Assembly (NCBI GenBank): GCA_035079385.1
Contig: JAVHKY010000047.1
Coordinates: 310,001-374,000 of the forward strand
Origin: Aspidiotus rigidus
Taxonomy: Eukaryota; Arthropoda; Insecta; Hemiptera; Diaspididae
Direction: 5' to 3'
DNA: 64,000 bases
The position numbers were made by a program, and so were the translations under genes. Shown in pieces: positions 22,337 to 32,482 of the stretch (positions are counted from its first letter, which is position 1; each line of letters begins with the position of its first letter). Under the pieces are notes generated by a model. It made no database searches and was not told where the DNA came from. It worked only from the letters and a program-made list of their open reading frames with translations.

Positions 22337-23062
22337 ATGAAGAATGACCGAAACGTATTTTTAAAGATGAGTCACAAAAACGAGAAGGGCTTGGAAGCGG
22401 CCGAAGCGGTTGATAAGGTGGTTGTGAACGAAGTGCAAGCGAATTACTTTCGTAAACGCAATAATTTCTTCGGTGGCGATGAAGCCTCGGAAAATTCTCC
22501 TTTCGGCGGACAACGGAAAACTTTTTTTGAGAAGCCGAAGCTCAGTCTTCGAAAGCCGTCAGTAGACCTCACGACGCCCCCGGTAACCAAACTATCGAAA
22601 CGAAAAGAGGATCTCCGTAACGAATGCCGAGAAACGCAAGGGTTTCAGTTGAAAATAGTTGGAATGAATTTGAAGTATACAGATAGCCGCTCAACCCAAG
22701 AAGAACGCATCAGGAAAATCGATTTAGAGAAACCGTGCAAAATTGTGATCGCCTTAATGTTACTTCTGTATTTCGTCAGTCGACAAATGTGGCCCGAACA
22801 AGCGCTCGATCACAAACTCGTTCTCGAAGAACGGGCAATTGGTTGTGAGGACAGTAGTTCGTGGCTGTCGACGGTGAAAAATATTCTGCACTCTATCAAC
22901 GCAAATAAGACCGGGACGATTAAAGAATCATTAGAATTATGGCATAATAAATGGAGCTCATGGATCAATAGTTTTAACGTACTCCGCGGCAAGTCTTCAT
23001 CGCCATTGCCCGTCGTCAATAAGGACATGCAGAGTACTCGGTGGTTCACTAGGAGGAGATGA
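22337..23062 (+). CDS. Unrecognised 241-residue protein, one predicted membrane segment
   Basis: The longest open frame not explained by a repeat. The start at 22337 is the first methionine; another at residue 11 is possible. Residues 1-130 are charged and low in hydrophobics, with basic clusters such as LRKPSVDL and KLSKRKEDL. A hydrophobic stretch KIVIALMLLLYFVSRQMW at about residues 134-151 could be a single membrane span. The C-terminal part is mixed (SSWLSTVKNILHSI, ELWHNKWSSWINSF) and ends in TRRR. It has the look of codon-biased sequence and no internal stops, but I recognise no family. An AATAAA lies 6 bases after the stop, too close to be a convincing poly-A signal. It could be a host exon, a recent gene, or part of an unknown element. 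Confidence 0.4.
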   Translation: MKNDRNVFLKMSHKNEKGLEAAEAVDKVVVNEVQANYFRKRNNFFGGDEASENSPFGGQRKTFFEKPKLSLRKPSVDLTTPPVTKLSKRKEDLRNECRETQGFQLKIVGMNLKYTDSRSTQEERIRKIDLEKPCKIVIALMLLLYFVSRQMWPEQALDHKLVLEERAIGCEDSSSWLSTVKNILHSINANKTGTIKESLELWHNKWSSWINSFNVLRGKSSSPLPVVNKDMQSTRWFTRRR

Positions 23063-23069
23063 ACAAGAA

Positions 23070-23800
23070 TAAATTTCCTTTGCTGGTGAAAAAGTTGAAC
23101 CGGTGAAAATTATTTGATGGGTTTTGGTATTATTCCGGCTTTAGTAATAATAAATACGTAGAAATTCGTGTACGGGTGTTCGTTATGACCTGGTTTCCGA
23201 TGACTGGAAGTTTCACTCGGATCACATTGATGAAAAGTTTATAGGGTACCTTTCCCCCACATTGTAGCTTGTACTGAGGTATTTTTTTTGTAGTTAGCGC
23301 GGTTTGCGAGAATTGTAGCACAACTTTATTAAAACAGCCGTAGCTTCACTTTGAAGTCGTATTTGCTCGATTTTCATCGCCTCAATCGAAAGATCACAAG
23401 GATACTTTCTTATCGAAACGTTATCGTAGATTTTGCGGTTTGCAAGGAAAATCGAAAAAACTTGATTTTCATCTCGCATTCAGCCCCATCATCGGGATGA
23501 AGGAAGTTCTATGTCTACAGGTGGAAAACTTGTAGGAATTCTGAGGGAGGCTATTTCCGACAAATTTACACAAAAATTCTTTTCAGGATCGTCTTTTCCT
23601 GTGTGTCATTTGACTGGACTATGAGTCAACATCCCATCTTTTCAATAGAGTACAAAACGAATCGCGTCCATTTTTTTATAGTCGATATGGGTCTTACGAA
23701 TGCAGTACCATTTTTGATGGGACAAAGTAGCTCTTCGGGGAATATTAGTAAGGATGACAATAATAAAAAACCGACGGCTTCCTTAACGAAGTTAAACGAG
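23070..23800. other. No recognisable gene
   Basis: AT-rich sequence after the 241-codon frame, without convincing coding potential. It ends in the GACGGCTTCCTTAACGAAG module that borders the next foldback; the same module borders copies at 2.38 and 40.43 kb. Confidence 0.5.
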
Positions 23801-24465
23801 GGACGCAGGGAACCTGTTTTATGAGTCAAATGGGATATGGTATTGAAAATTCAAGGAAGCCTAGACCTACTCTAAGCCTAGTATAATATAGTTTGAGAGT
23901 CTAAATTTTTCTCGAATCTCCAGCTATATATGATAGCTCGAGAGTCGACATTTTTCTAAGTCCCCCACCTATCATATATAGCTCGAGAGTCGAAATTTTT
24001 CCAAGTCCCCCTCATATCATATATAGCTCGAGAATCGAAAATTTTCCAAATCCCTCTCCTATCATACATGGCTCGAGAGTCAAAATTTTTCCAAGTCCCT
24101 CTCCTATCATATATAGCTCGAAAGACGAAATTTTCTCTAAGTCCCCCTCCTATCATATATGGCTCGAGAGTCGAAATTTTTTCAAGTTTTTCGCTGGACG
24201 GCGGACGGCGCACGGCAAATTTCTCAAAAAGCCTCCCATAAAACAGGTTCCCTGTTAAAATTTCGACTCCTGAGCTATATATGATATGAAAGGGACTTGG
24301 AATATATAGCTGGAGATTCGATAAAAATTTAGACTCTCAAACTATATTATACTAGACTTATAGTAGGTCTAGGCCTTCTTTATACTAGCTTTATCTAGGT
24401 CTAGGATTCATTGAATTTTCAGCACCAAATCCCATTTGACTGATAAAACAGATTCCCTGCGTTCC
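23801..24465. mobile_element. 665-bp foldback with five to six 45-bp internal repeats
   Basis: The outer arms are inverted repeats of about 130 bp: GACGCAGGGAACCTGTTTTA at 23802 against TGATAAAACAGATTCCCTGC at 24441-24460. Both arms include the CCTAGACCTAC / TATAATATAGTTTGAGAGTC blocks. The interior 23925-24185 is a clean array of a 45-bp unit (ATAGCTCGAGAGTCGAAATT then TTTCCAAGTCCC then CTATCATAT). A second inverted pair (AACAGGTTCCCTGTTAAA at 24242) marks the inner terminal module seen at 21.6 kb. This is the best preserved member of the family in the window. Confidence 0.88.
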
Positions 24466-24507
24466 ACTCTCATATAAATAAATAAATATTCAGCTTGAAA
24501 GTCAAAC

Positions 24508-24519
24508 TCTTTTTAAGTC
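24508..24519. repeat. Possible target duplication of the PLE pair, left
   Basis: TCTTTTTAAGTC, repeated exactly at 28136-28147 just beyond the other end. The 45-bp satellite contains similar words, so chance is possible. Confidence 0.45.
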
Positions 24520-24521
24520 AA

Positions 24522-25707
24522 AATAAACAAGAAAGAGGAATACTCCGACGTGGAGTAAAACATGCAAACCGCAGAAAAAATGAAAAGACGACGAGCGCTT
24601 TCGGCTAAACAACCATCTTCAAGCCTGAAATGAAAGCAACTGACGAACAAAAGAGAAGAACGAGGTATTAAGATCGTCCAAACGAGAAATCACGGTGTGA
24701 GTCATAAACCAGTTCGATCAGGCCATCTTCCGGAATGTACGAATTGAGTACAAGGATACCGTCAGTGTTGAGATGACGAATTATCTCTATATTCTCGAGG
24801 GCGATACGCTTACGGTAGGAATTCTCCTTATGGAGGAGCTTTTCGGATCCCTCTCGGAAGCTGTGGCCACTGTTTATTAAGTGATCGGCGAAAGCTGACT
24901 CCCCCAAGTGTCCCTTCTTCCAAGACTTCAGGTGCTCAGCTACTCGAACTTTCATTTGGCGGCTGGTCTCACCAATATAAAAGCCTCCACAATCCTCACA
25001 CTCCAACTTATACACACCACTCCTCTCATCGACAGGTATGGGGTCCTTCAGTCTCACAAACAACCTCTTGACTGTGGTAGGGTTGTAAAACGCGGGTCTG
25101 AAGCCAAACGGGCGAAGGGCCCGACCCAATTGTTGGGAGAACTTCCCCAAGAAAGGGAGACTGATCCAACGCAAACGGCGATCACGGATCATGTCTCGGG
25201 GGAGGGAAGTGGTGGAATCCAGGAGGCCCCTCGTAACTTTCCTCCGAACCATCACGTCAACATCAACATTCACCCCATTCAATCTGGCCAGGTGTTTTAT
25301 TGTGATTAACCCTTTCTTGAAGGCAGACTGACTCAAAGAAATACGAGTCAGTCTGTGAACTAGGCTATGAAAAGCAGCCATCTTGTGAGCAACAGGACCG
25401 AACGAACCACCGTCGACTAAAACATCGGTCATAGTATCTTTCCTGTAAATTCCAAACTTATGGATACCGTCTATTATAGAGATCGATAAATCCAAAAAGT
25501 TAATGGAAAATACCCCTATTTCCAACGTAAATTTGATGCAAGGGTACCAGGAATTGAGATACCTCAGAAACTCACCAAGGAGATCTGGGTGACCAGTCCA
25601 GGTACATAGAACGTCATCAACGTACCTGTGCCAATAATGAATATGATTAAGTAACACCTGGTTCGAGGAAAAGAGGTCAAGTTCAAACTTAGACATGAAG
25701 ATTTCGG
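24522..25707 (-). mobile_element. Penelope-like element, 5'-truncated minus copy
   Basis: An exact-length inverted partner (1186 bp) of 26912-28097, with a few substitutions and no length difference I could find. It contains the end of the RT palm, the thumb, GIY-YIG and the full 3' untranslated region up to AATAAACAAG at 24522. It starts abruptly at 25707, just before RT motif C, where it abuts the 5' region of the plus copy. Partial inverted or tandem partner copies are a known habit of Penelope elements. Confidence 0.9.
24668..25696 (-). CDS. PLE reverse transcriptase (from motif C) plus GIY-YIG endonuclease
   Basis: A 342-codon intact frame. YVDD at residues 25-28 is catalytic motif C; INFLDLSI (about 65-72) is the following palm strand; residues 90-210 form the thumb with FHSLVHRLTRISLSQSAF, KHLARLNG and GFRPAFYNPTTVKRLF. 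The GIY-YIG nuclease starts at about residue 226 (GVYKLECEDCGGFYIGETSR), with the C-x2-C pair, the arginine in KVRVAEHL and SAFADHLINSGH, then a helical C-terminus ALENIEIIRHL. The domain order RT then GIY-YIG is diagnostic of Penelope-like elements. The frame opens at a methionine inside the RT, so it is a truncated gene. The plus copy has two stops at the positions that read serine and leucine here. Confidence 0.9.
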   Translation of the reverse strand: MSKFELDLFSSNQVLLNHIHYWHRYVDDVLCTWTGHPDLLGEFLRYLNSWYPCIKFTLEIGVFSINFLDLSISIIDGIHKFGIYRKDTMTDVLVDGGSFGPVAHKMAAFHSLVHRLTRISLSQSAFKKGLITIKHLARLNGVNVDVDVMVRRKVTRGLLDSTTSLPRDMIRDRRLRWISLPFLGKFSQQLGRALRPFGFRPAFYNPTTVKRLFVRLKDPIPVDERSGVYKLECEDCGGFYIGETSRQMKVRVAEHLKSWKKGHLGESAFADHLINSGHSFREGSEKLLHKENSYRKRIALENIEIIRHLNTDGILVLNSYIPEDGLIELVYDSHRDFSFGRS

Positions 25708-27951
25708 TTGTAAGGTTACGACTAAGAAACTGGAAAATGATATGAGGGAGCAGTGGATCAGAACAGAGTTGCGAAGATGATATGGTAAATTTAATATCAC
25801 GACCAGATTAAACCTTATGGTCCATTCGAGACTCTCCGGCATGCTCCTCCCCCTTGAGTTTGATTACTTCATGCGGGACGTCAATGAAAAGTGTCGGAAG
25901 TTTGAGGCGAAGTTGAAGGAGAGGAAAAATAAGAAGCTGTCCTCCCTAATGACGGTTAATGAGGAGGTGGTTGAGGAGGGGGTGAGTGATGGTGTTGTCG
26001 TTCATAAATTCCATCCCCCCCTCATAAATAATAGTCAGGTAGTGTTCAATAGTGACGAAACGTCCCTCCTTGAGAAAGGTTTGAAGTTCAGTATGCCTCC
26101 CCTCAAGAATGATGAAAACTTGGCGAATGTTGTTCCGGATCTTGCGGTTAAGATTGGTCCTGGTTTTAATACCCAGAAAGTCTGTGCCGAATTAGTCCGT
26201 AAGGAGTGATTCAGGGTTTAAGGAGGAAGATGAAAGAGGGAGATTTGATCGTCACTAACGCTGACAAGGGCAACGCTGTTGTAGTGATGGAGAGATCGGC
26301 CTATTCTTCCAAGGTCCACGAAGTCCTACAGCAGTGTGGTGCTAAAGAGAGTGAGGATTTCAGCTTTCCCAAGCACGTCAAAGAAGTTAGGTGAGTCATC
26401 AACAGGAGTGAGGCTGTTATCAAAACTCCTGCTTTGAAAAAAGCCCTCCTTGTTCCTAACCCCACACCCCCCCTCTTGTACGGGCTGCCTAAAGTGCATA
26501 AGAACAATACCCCGATGCGACCCGTTGTTTCTTTCGTCTCCTCTCCTACCTACCTCCTTGCTAAATTCCTTGACCGTTGGTTCAAAAATCGTATTGATTT
26601 TGAATCCCCTCATTCGGTCTTGAATTCGGCCTCTTTACCTGACGTCCTCAAGGATGTAAGCCTTCCCCCGGGAACGACCATTTGCTCGTTTGATGTTGTT
26701 GGTTTGTTCCCGAATATTCCTAAGGCTGCTACTATACAGCGTATGGGTGAGCTACTCGTCAAAGCCAACATTCCTCATAATGAGCTACACGAATTCTTCG
26801 ATCTTCTTAATACTTGCTGGTCCCCTAACTACTGTAAATTTGAAGGGAAATTTTTCGAGTTCCCTGACGAAGTAGGGATCCCCATTGGATCACCACTAGG
26901 CTCTCTCATATCCGAAATCTTCATGTCTAAGTTTGAACTTGACCTCTTTTCCTAGAACCAGGTGTAACTTAATCATATTCACTACTGGCACAGGTACGTT
27001 GATGATGTTCTACGTACCTGGACTGGTCACCCAGATCTCCTTGGTGAGTTTCTGAGGTATCTCAATTCCTGGTACCCTTCCATCAAATTTACGTTGGAAA
27101 TAGGGGTATTTTCCATTAACTTTTTGGATTTATCGATCTCTATAATAGACGGTATCCATAAGTTTGGAATTTACAGGAAAGATACTATGACCGATGTTTT
27201 AGTCCACGGTGGTTCGTTCGGTCCTGTTGCTCACAAGATGGCTGCTTTTCATAGCCTAGTTCACAGACTGACTCGTATTTCTTTGAGTCAGTCTGCCTTC
27301 AAGAAAGGGTTAATCACAATAAAACACCTGGCCAGAGTGAATGGGGTCAATGTCGATGTTGACGTGATGGTTCGGAGGAAAGTTACGAGGGGCCTCCTGG
27401 ATTCCACCACCTCCCTCCCCCGAGACATGATCCGTGATCGCCGTTTGCGTTGGATCAGTCTCCCTTTCTTGGGGAAGTTCTCCCAACAATTGGGTCGGGC
27501 CCTTCGCCCGTTAGGCTTCAGACCCGCGTTTTACAACCCTACCACAGTCAAGAGGTTGTTTGTGAGACTGAAGGACCCCATACCTGTCGATGAGAGGAGT
27601 GGTGTGTATAAGTTGGAGTGTGAGGATTGTGGAGGCTTTTATATTGGTGAGACCAGCCGCCAAATGAAAGTTCGAGTAGCTGAGCACCTGAAGTCTTGGA
27701 AGAAGGGACACTTGGGGGAGTCAGCTTTCGCCGATCACTTAATAAACAGTGGCCACAGCTTCCGAGAGGGATCCGAAAAGCTCCTCCATAAGGAGAATTC
27801 CTACCGTAAGCGTATCGCCCTCGAGAATATAGAGATAATTCGTCATCTCAACACTGACGGTATCCTTGTACTCAATTCGTACATTCCGGAAGATGGCCTG
27901 ATCGAACTGGTTTATGACTCACACCGTGATTTCTCGTTTGGACGATCTTAA
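25708..27951 (+). pseudogene. PLE polyprotein (RT + GIY-YIG) with frameshift and stops
   Basis: Reads, with interruptions, KKLENDMREQWIRTELRR, NITTRLNLMVHSRLSGMLL, then a charged linker, NADKGNAVVVM, LLYGLPKVHKNNTPMRPVVS (fingers), SFDVVGLFPNIP (motif A, with the catalytic Asp), GIPIGSPLGSLISE (motif B), YVDDVL (motif C), INFLDLSI, thumb, and GIY-YIG from about 27600 (GVYKLECEDC, FYIGETSRQ). Defects: TGA at 25778, a frameshift near 26206, TGA at 26392, TAG at 26953 and TAA at 26965; after that the frame is open to 27951. The last two stops are single-base changes relative to the minus copy. The element encodes a complete domain set but cannot yield one protein. Confidence 0.9.
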
Positions 27952-27989
27952 TACCTCGTTCTTCTCTTTTGTTCGTCAGTTGCTTTCAT

Positions 27990-28035
27990 TTCAGGCTTGA
28001 AGATGGTTGTTTAGCCGAAAGCGCTCGTCGTCTTT
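27990..28035 (+). other. PLE 3' hairpin motif, hammerhead-like
   Basis: After the PLE stop codon comes TTGAAGA, a GGTT-GTTT-AGCC hairpin, then GAAA. This resembles the CUGAxGA / stem II / GAAA core of the hammerhead ribozymes described in PLEs, but the first core base is not C and I cannot pair stems I and III. The same motif is in the minus copy at about 24590-24627. Confidence 0.35.
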
Positions 28036-28135
28036 TCATTTTTTCTGCGGTTTGCATGTTTTACTCCACGTCGGAGTATTCCTCTTTCTTGTTTATTATG
28101 GATAGCCGTAACTTGAAGGAACGGATTCGTTTAAT

Positions 28136-28560
28136 TCTTTTTAAGTCCTTAGATCGGAGGTCGAAATTTCACGAAGTCCTCTTCCCATCGTATATACGAG
28201 TAGCTTCAAAGTCGAAATTGTTCCAAGTCTCTTTACCATCATAATGTAGCTTGAAAGTCGAACTTCTTCCATGTCCCCCTTCCATCACATACAGCTTGGG
28301 GGTCAACATTTTTCCCAGTCCCTTTTCCATCGGTTCCTTCTTAACTAAGGGGTCAACATTTTTCCCAGTCCCTTTCCATCGGTTCCTTTTTAATTAAGTC
28401 CTTCTCCCATAATTTATAACTTGAAAGTAGAAATTTATCCAAGTCCTCCTCCCATCATCTGTAGTTCAGAGGTCGGAACTTTTCCTACTCTTCTTATCAC
28501 CTACACTCAGAGGTCGAAATTTTTTCGAGTTTCATGTTTTTCCGGACGGCGCCCAGCACC
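28136..28560. repeat. 45-bp-family satellite, right flank of the PLE pair
   Basis: About nine diverged units with (A/G)GTCGAAATTT, CCAAGTC and CCATCAT words, including two successive copies of a GGGGTCAACATTTTTCCCAG unit at 28310 and 28350, ending in the GGACGGCGCCCAGC module and a C-run at 28580-28600. The first 12 bases repeat the sequence left of the PLE pair. Confidence 0.75.
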
Positions 28561-31105
28561 CGTCATTTTTCTTTAATTTACCCCCCCCCCTCCTCCCCCC
28601 CAATGAAAAGGATACCTTGTTGAAAATGTTTATCGTGAAATTTTCTACAAAATAGCCTGCCTGAAGTTTCTTCAAAAGTTTGTCGAAATTTTCGAACTTT
28701 TAGACAGAAATCGATTGTTTCCAAATATCATAGAAAGCGACTTTCAAGAAAAAGTTTCAAACAAAAAATATTTCTCATAAAATTTACTACATAATGGAGA
28801 GTCTGAATTTTATGGTCAGTCTAATTGTAAGCTTGAAAAGCTTTCTAAAGAGGTGAGCTTTTGGAAAAAAACCTACCAATGCCAGGGTGTCTACCAGAAT
28901 TGAAAAATGGAAATAGTTGACATTAGTTGACCTTTTTTCAATATTTTATTTGACCCTATAAAATATCAACCCCCCCTCCAAACTAATATCGTAATTTCGG
29001 TATTTTTTTATTCGTTTGCAAGAATTAATATTTAATTGAGAAAAGTGTCATTTTAAAAGTCAGAAGTTTGTTGATTATACCTCGATATTGTGCATATAGG
29101 AAGACATGTGAAAAACATTCTTTACAGAAAATTATGCGTTTTTGGACTTTTTAGTTCACCTACGGATAGAAAAGTTGACTTTACTTGACTTAGTTGACCA
29201 TGTTTCAAAAAAGTTGACTTTAATTGACTTAGTTGACCTGGTAGTTACCCTGATTGCCGACCCAGGTGGAGCGCAAGGCTCAATGACGCATAGTTTTATT
29301 GTTTGAAATTCCCAGTCACCGCATGTCTACAATTTTTAAGGCTTCAAAATTACTCATATTTCGTGTAAAAAAGGAAATATCTCAAAAACATGGAAAATTC
29401 TCGAAATTAGGCAACTTGTGGTATCCCCTGATTCCCCTCACGTTGACCTATATGGCTCGTACACACGTTAAGATCTCAGATTTGACCGCTAGTACTCGAA
29501 TATCATACTGAAAATTTAATCAGTTTAGAGAAAAAAAAAACGTTATTTTTAAATATTTTTCATAAAAATTAAAAATTTTTGAAATTTGGGCGGCCGGATC
29601 TCAAAAGCAATGATATATTCATATTCTGGAGGGTCAAAATATATAAAGTTGACCCCCATAACGCCGAAATTGCTCACCTCACTTTTACAGAAGGGGACGG
29701 AATCTCAAAAATCGGCCCCCTTCCCGTCCTATGGATTAATAACGACCTATTCTTCAAAATTCCCTGCCCTGTTTGCCACAATACTAATACGATTAACCAC
29801 CCGGGAGCTTATGAAGTATTGGTGATCTGGAGAACGATGAAGACATCGTGGATAAAGAAACTGGAAACTTGGCGGTCTTGTAAATGGATAGTATGGAGAG
29901 CACGCCTAATCTCTGTCATTAAGGAGTTGCAGACGGATACCTCAATTATATTTTTCCCGAAGCGTGGGAGGCACAAGACATTGATCCTTCGCCTGAAATA
30001 TCTAAAATTGCCTTTGAGAATAAGATATGATATTCGCGTGACAGAAAAATTATCTAGTGGGGTCAGAATCGAATAATTTGAACGACTGGTAGAAGATTGT
30101 AAATGCGAAAATGATGAAAAAATTTATTCCTTAGAAAATCCGAGATCGAAACGATTATTGTTGAACACCAATAAGAAGTGTAAAATGAATAATAATCTAT
30201 CAAGTTTATAAATCGTGGTCAGCGATAAACCATTTCGAGAATATGCTTCGATTTCTCGCGTCAATTATGCCAGCAGTGTTGCGAGACTATCGTAGCAGAT
30301 CTACTCTCCGGGATCGCGTTGAGTTAATTTAATAACACGTTCTTTAGATAGGTACGAGTTTACTAACCTCTATCCGGAAATACGGCTTGACCGGACGATT
30401 GCGATGATTGTAGCATCGACGGTACGAGTAAATGCTGGCGAACAAGTTTCACCGGATTCATACGGTACGCGACTCGATGAGGTGTCGACGCCGGCGTTCT
30501 GTACTGCAAATTTGCGGCCGGTGTCCCGTACTCGGTACAGTCATCCATTCCGACGGATTTTTTCGGGTCGATTTCTAAAACAGCGAAATGATTAAATTTT
30601 TACAAACCAGTGTTGAAATTTTTTCGCTCATCTTACTAAACACGTACTATATAGTAATTTTGCAAATTAGGATTATTTAATAAATATACTTCGTCCGATT
30701 AAAAATTGATTAAAATGTTACGCAGCGCGGGCAGTTATATGAGTACATGTATAACAGACTGCATTCGCGCATATGCTCGCGATCGTCTTGAATGACTAGG
30801 TAAAATGTTAACAATCAACGCTTGAGACTTACTAATTCACCTATGCTGTAGCGTGATGAACTTCCGAGCCAAAATACTGATGAAAATTAATTAGAGAAAG
30901 TAATCCAATCAGACATTTAATAACGACGACGCTTGTCAGCAAAGAAGTAGGCGATGAACATATTTATCAAAAAATATATATGCATAATAAAATACAAAAA
31001 CGAGGTTACAAAAATGAATCTTCGGGAGAAATGCTCTGCAGACCTAGCGCCCTTAAAGAATAGAGAAAGAAAGAAAAAAAAACATCTCATGAAATATGAA
31101 GAGTT
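28561..31105. other. No confident gene; small TTGAC-rich repeat
   Basis: Mostly AT-rich low-copy DNA. Bases 29165-29240 repeat AGTTGACTTTA / TTGACTTAGTTGACC several times, with single related words near 28920. A 165-codon frame at 29579-30076 has no motif I recognise and overlaps another frame of similar quality, so I do not call it. Bases 30360-30600 are somewhat richer in CpG but show no defined element. Confidence 0.45.
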
Positions 31106-31109
31106 CGTG

Positions 31110-31570
31110 AACTGAGATATTGATCGGGAAATTCCTCAACTAGTCACAAAACTCCTTAACCGGGATCCTGACCGGGACACATTCCTTAATTGGAATATTG
31201 ACCAGGAACTTCTTTAACCGGGATATTGACCGGGAAACTCCTCAACCAGGATATTGGTTGGGAAACTCCTTGACTGAAAAATTCTTCAACTGGGATGTTG
31301 ACCTAAAAATTTTTCAACTGGGATGTTACCGCGGGAAACTCATCCTCTAGTCTGGACACTGAATTGGAAACTTTTGACAAAGAGATTCCTTAACCAGGAT
31401 ATTAGTTGGGAAATTCTTTAATTGGGATGTTGATTGGAAAACTCGATTGGAATATTCTTCTACCAGGATGTTGACCAGGATCACTCCTTAACCAGGATAT
31501 TGATCGGGAAAGTTCTTGACCGAAGATTGACCAAGAGTCCTAAACTGGGAACTCTCTGACCGGAATGTTC
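31110..31570. repeat. Degenerate ~22-bp satellite, GGGATATTGACCGGGAA type
   Basis: About twenty diverged units of a motif near CCGGGATATTGACCGGGAAA followed by CTCCTTAA. The same family is at 32270-32480, and in the opposite orientation at 40890-41240. Confidence 0.8.
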
Positions 31571-31639
31571 ACCAAAAAAAAAAAAAAACTTGGTCATATT
31601 GTAGTATTATTAAATTTTCTGGCATAGCCAAATAAATGA

Positions 31640-32276
31640 AAATCATGTTCCATGTCTTTTATATTTTATCAGTCATCATGAAATATTTCAGTCTAGGCTT
31701 CTACTAGGTCAAGTGTTCGTGAGATATTATTCGTTTACCCCTTTACCTATCTTGGCGTCGTATAAGTCTTGTATGAGAAATATTTTGAGGTAATTGTGGG
31801 CGTTCTATATTTTGAGGTATCAACTTTCGGTGGGGCGAACGAGCGATCTCGCTGTTGTATTGGAATGGTATGAGAAAATTCAAGTCTTTTTTGAGAAATA
31901 TGAGGTAGCGCGAACTCGCTCCGCTCGTTCGCCCCCTGTCTCGCTGTTGTATTGGAATGGTATGAGACAATTCAAGTCTAGGGGACTTGGAAAAATTTCG
32001 ACTATTCAGCCTTTATTTATTTAATTATTTAATTATTTAATTATTTAATTATTTCATTATATTATTTATTTAATTATTTATTTATTTAATTATTTATTTA
32101 TTTAATTATTTAATTATTAATTGATTAATTAATTATTTATTATTATTACGCGGGTGTACTCGCGAATTTCTGAATCACCCACGGGGTAGAGATTTCTCTT
32201 GACGGGGGGGAGGGGGGGTGTACTCGCGAGTTTCAAAATCGGGGTCTGGCGAGAGAAAAGACATGGAACATGTCAA
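31640..32276 (+). mobile_element. CATGTTCC element, short copy
   Basis: The ends carry a 17-bp inverted repeat, CATGTTCCATGTCTTTT near 31647 and its complement near 32257. Internal order: leader, two or three satellite monomers with the CTCGCTCCGCTCGTTCGCC near-palindrome, a TAATTATT array (32010-32145), then the GTGTACTCGCGAATTTCTGA / ATCACCCACGGGGTAGAGAT module with a G-run. This compact copy shows the ground plan of the family expanded at 16.7-20.7 and 49.0-51.1 kb. Confidence 0.8.
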
Positions 32277-32482
32277 AATTCCTTAAGCGGGATATTGGCC
32301 GAGAATTCTTTAACCAGGCTGCTGACGGCAGAAAACACCTGAACCAAGATACTAACCGGGATATCCCTTAACCATTCTTCAATCGGGATGTTGACCAGGA
32401 AACTCGTTAGCTAGAATATTGATTGATAAACTCCTTGACCAAGAAACTCCTTAACTGGGATACCAACCAGAAGATTCCTTGA
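32270..32482. repeat. Second block of the ~22-bp satellite
   Basis: Continues the unit found before the CATGTTCC element (GGGATATTGGCCGAGAA, CTAACCGGGATATCCCTTAA), indicating that the element was inserted into an existing 22-bp array. Confidence 0.75.

Larger units (their letters stand above)
25708..28097 (+). mobile_element. Penelope-like element, nearly full-length plus copy
   Basis: About 2.4 kb from the junction with the minus copy to AATAAACAAG-complement at 28097. It covers an N-terminal region, all RT motifs, GIY-YIG and the 3' untranslated region. A further 36-38 bases lie before the candidate target duplication at 28136. No terminal repeats were found other than those created by the inverted partner. 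Confidence 0.88.

Noticed and set aside
23925..24185. CRISPR-like array
   Set aside because: The 45-bp units are contiguous without unique spacers, sit inside a foldback, and the surroundings are eukaryotic retroelements with no cas-like gene.
27990..28035. Functional hammerhead ribozyme annotation
   Set aside because: The core differs from CUGAxGA at its first base and the flanking stems cannot be paired; kept only as a low-confidence motif.
29579..30076. 165-codon ORF as a host gene
   Set aside because: No recognisable motif, an overlapping frame of similar openness, and surrounding low-complexity sequence.
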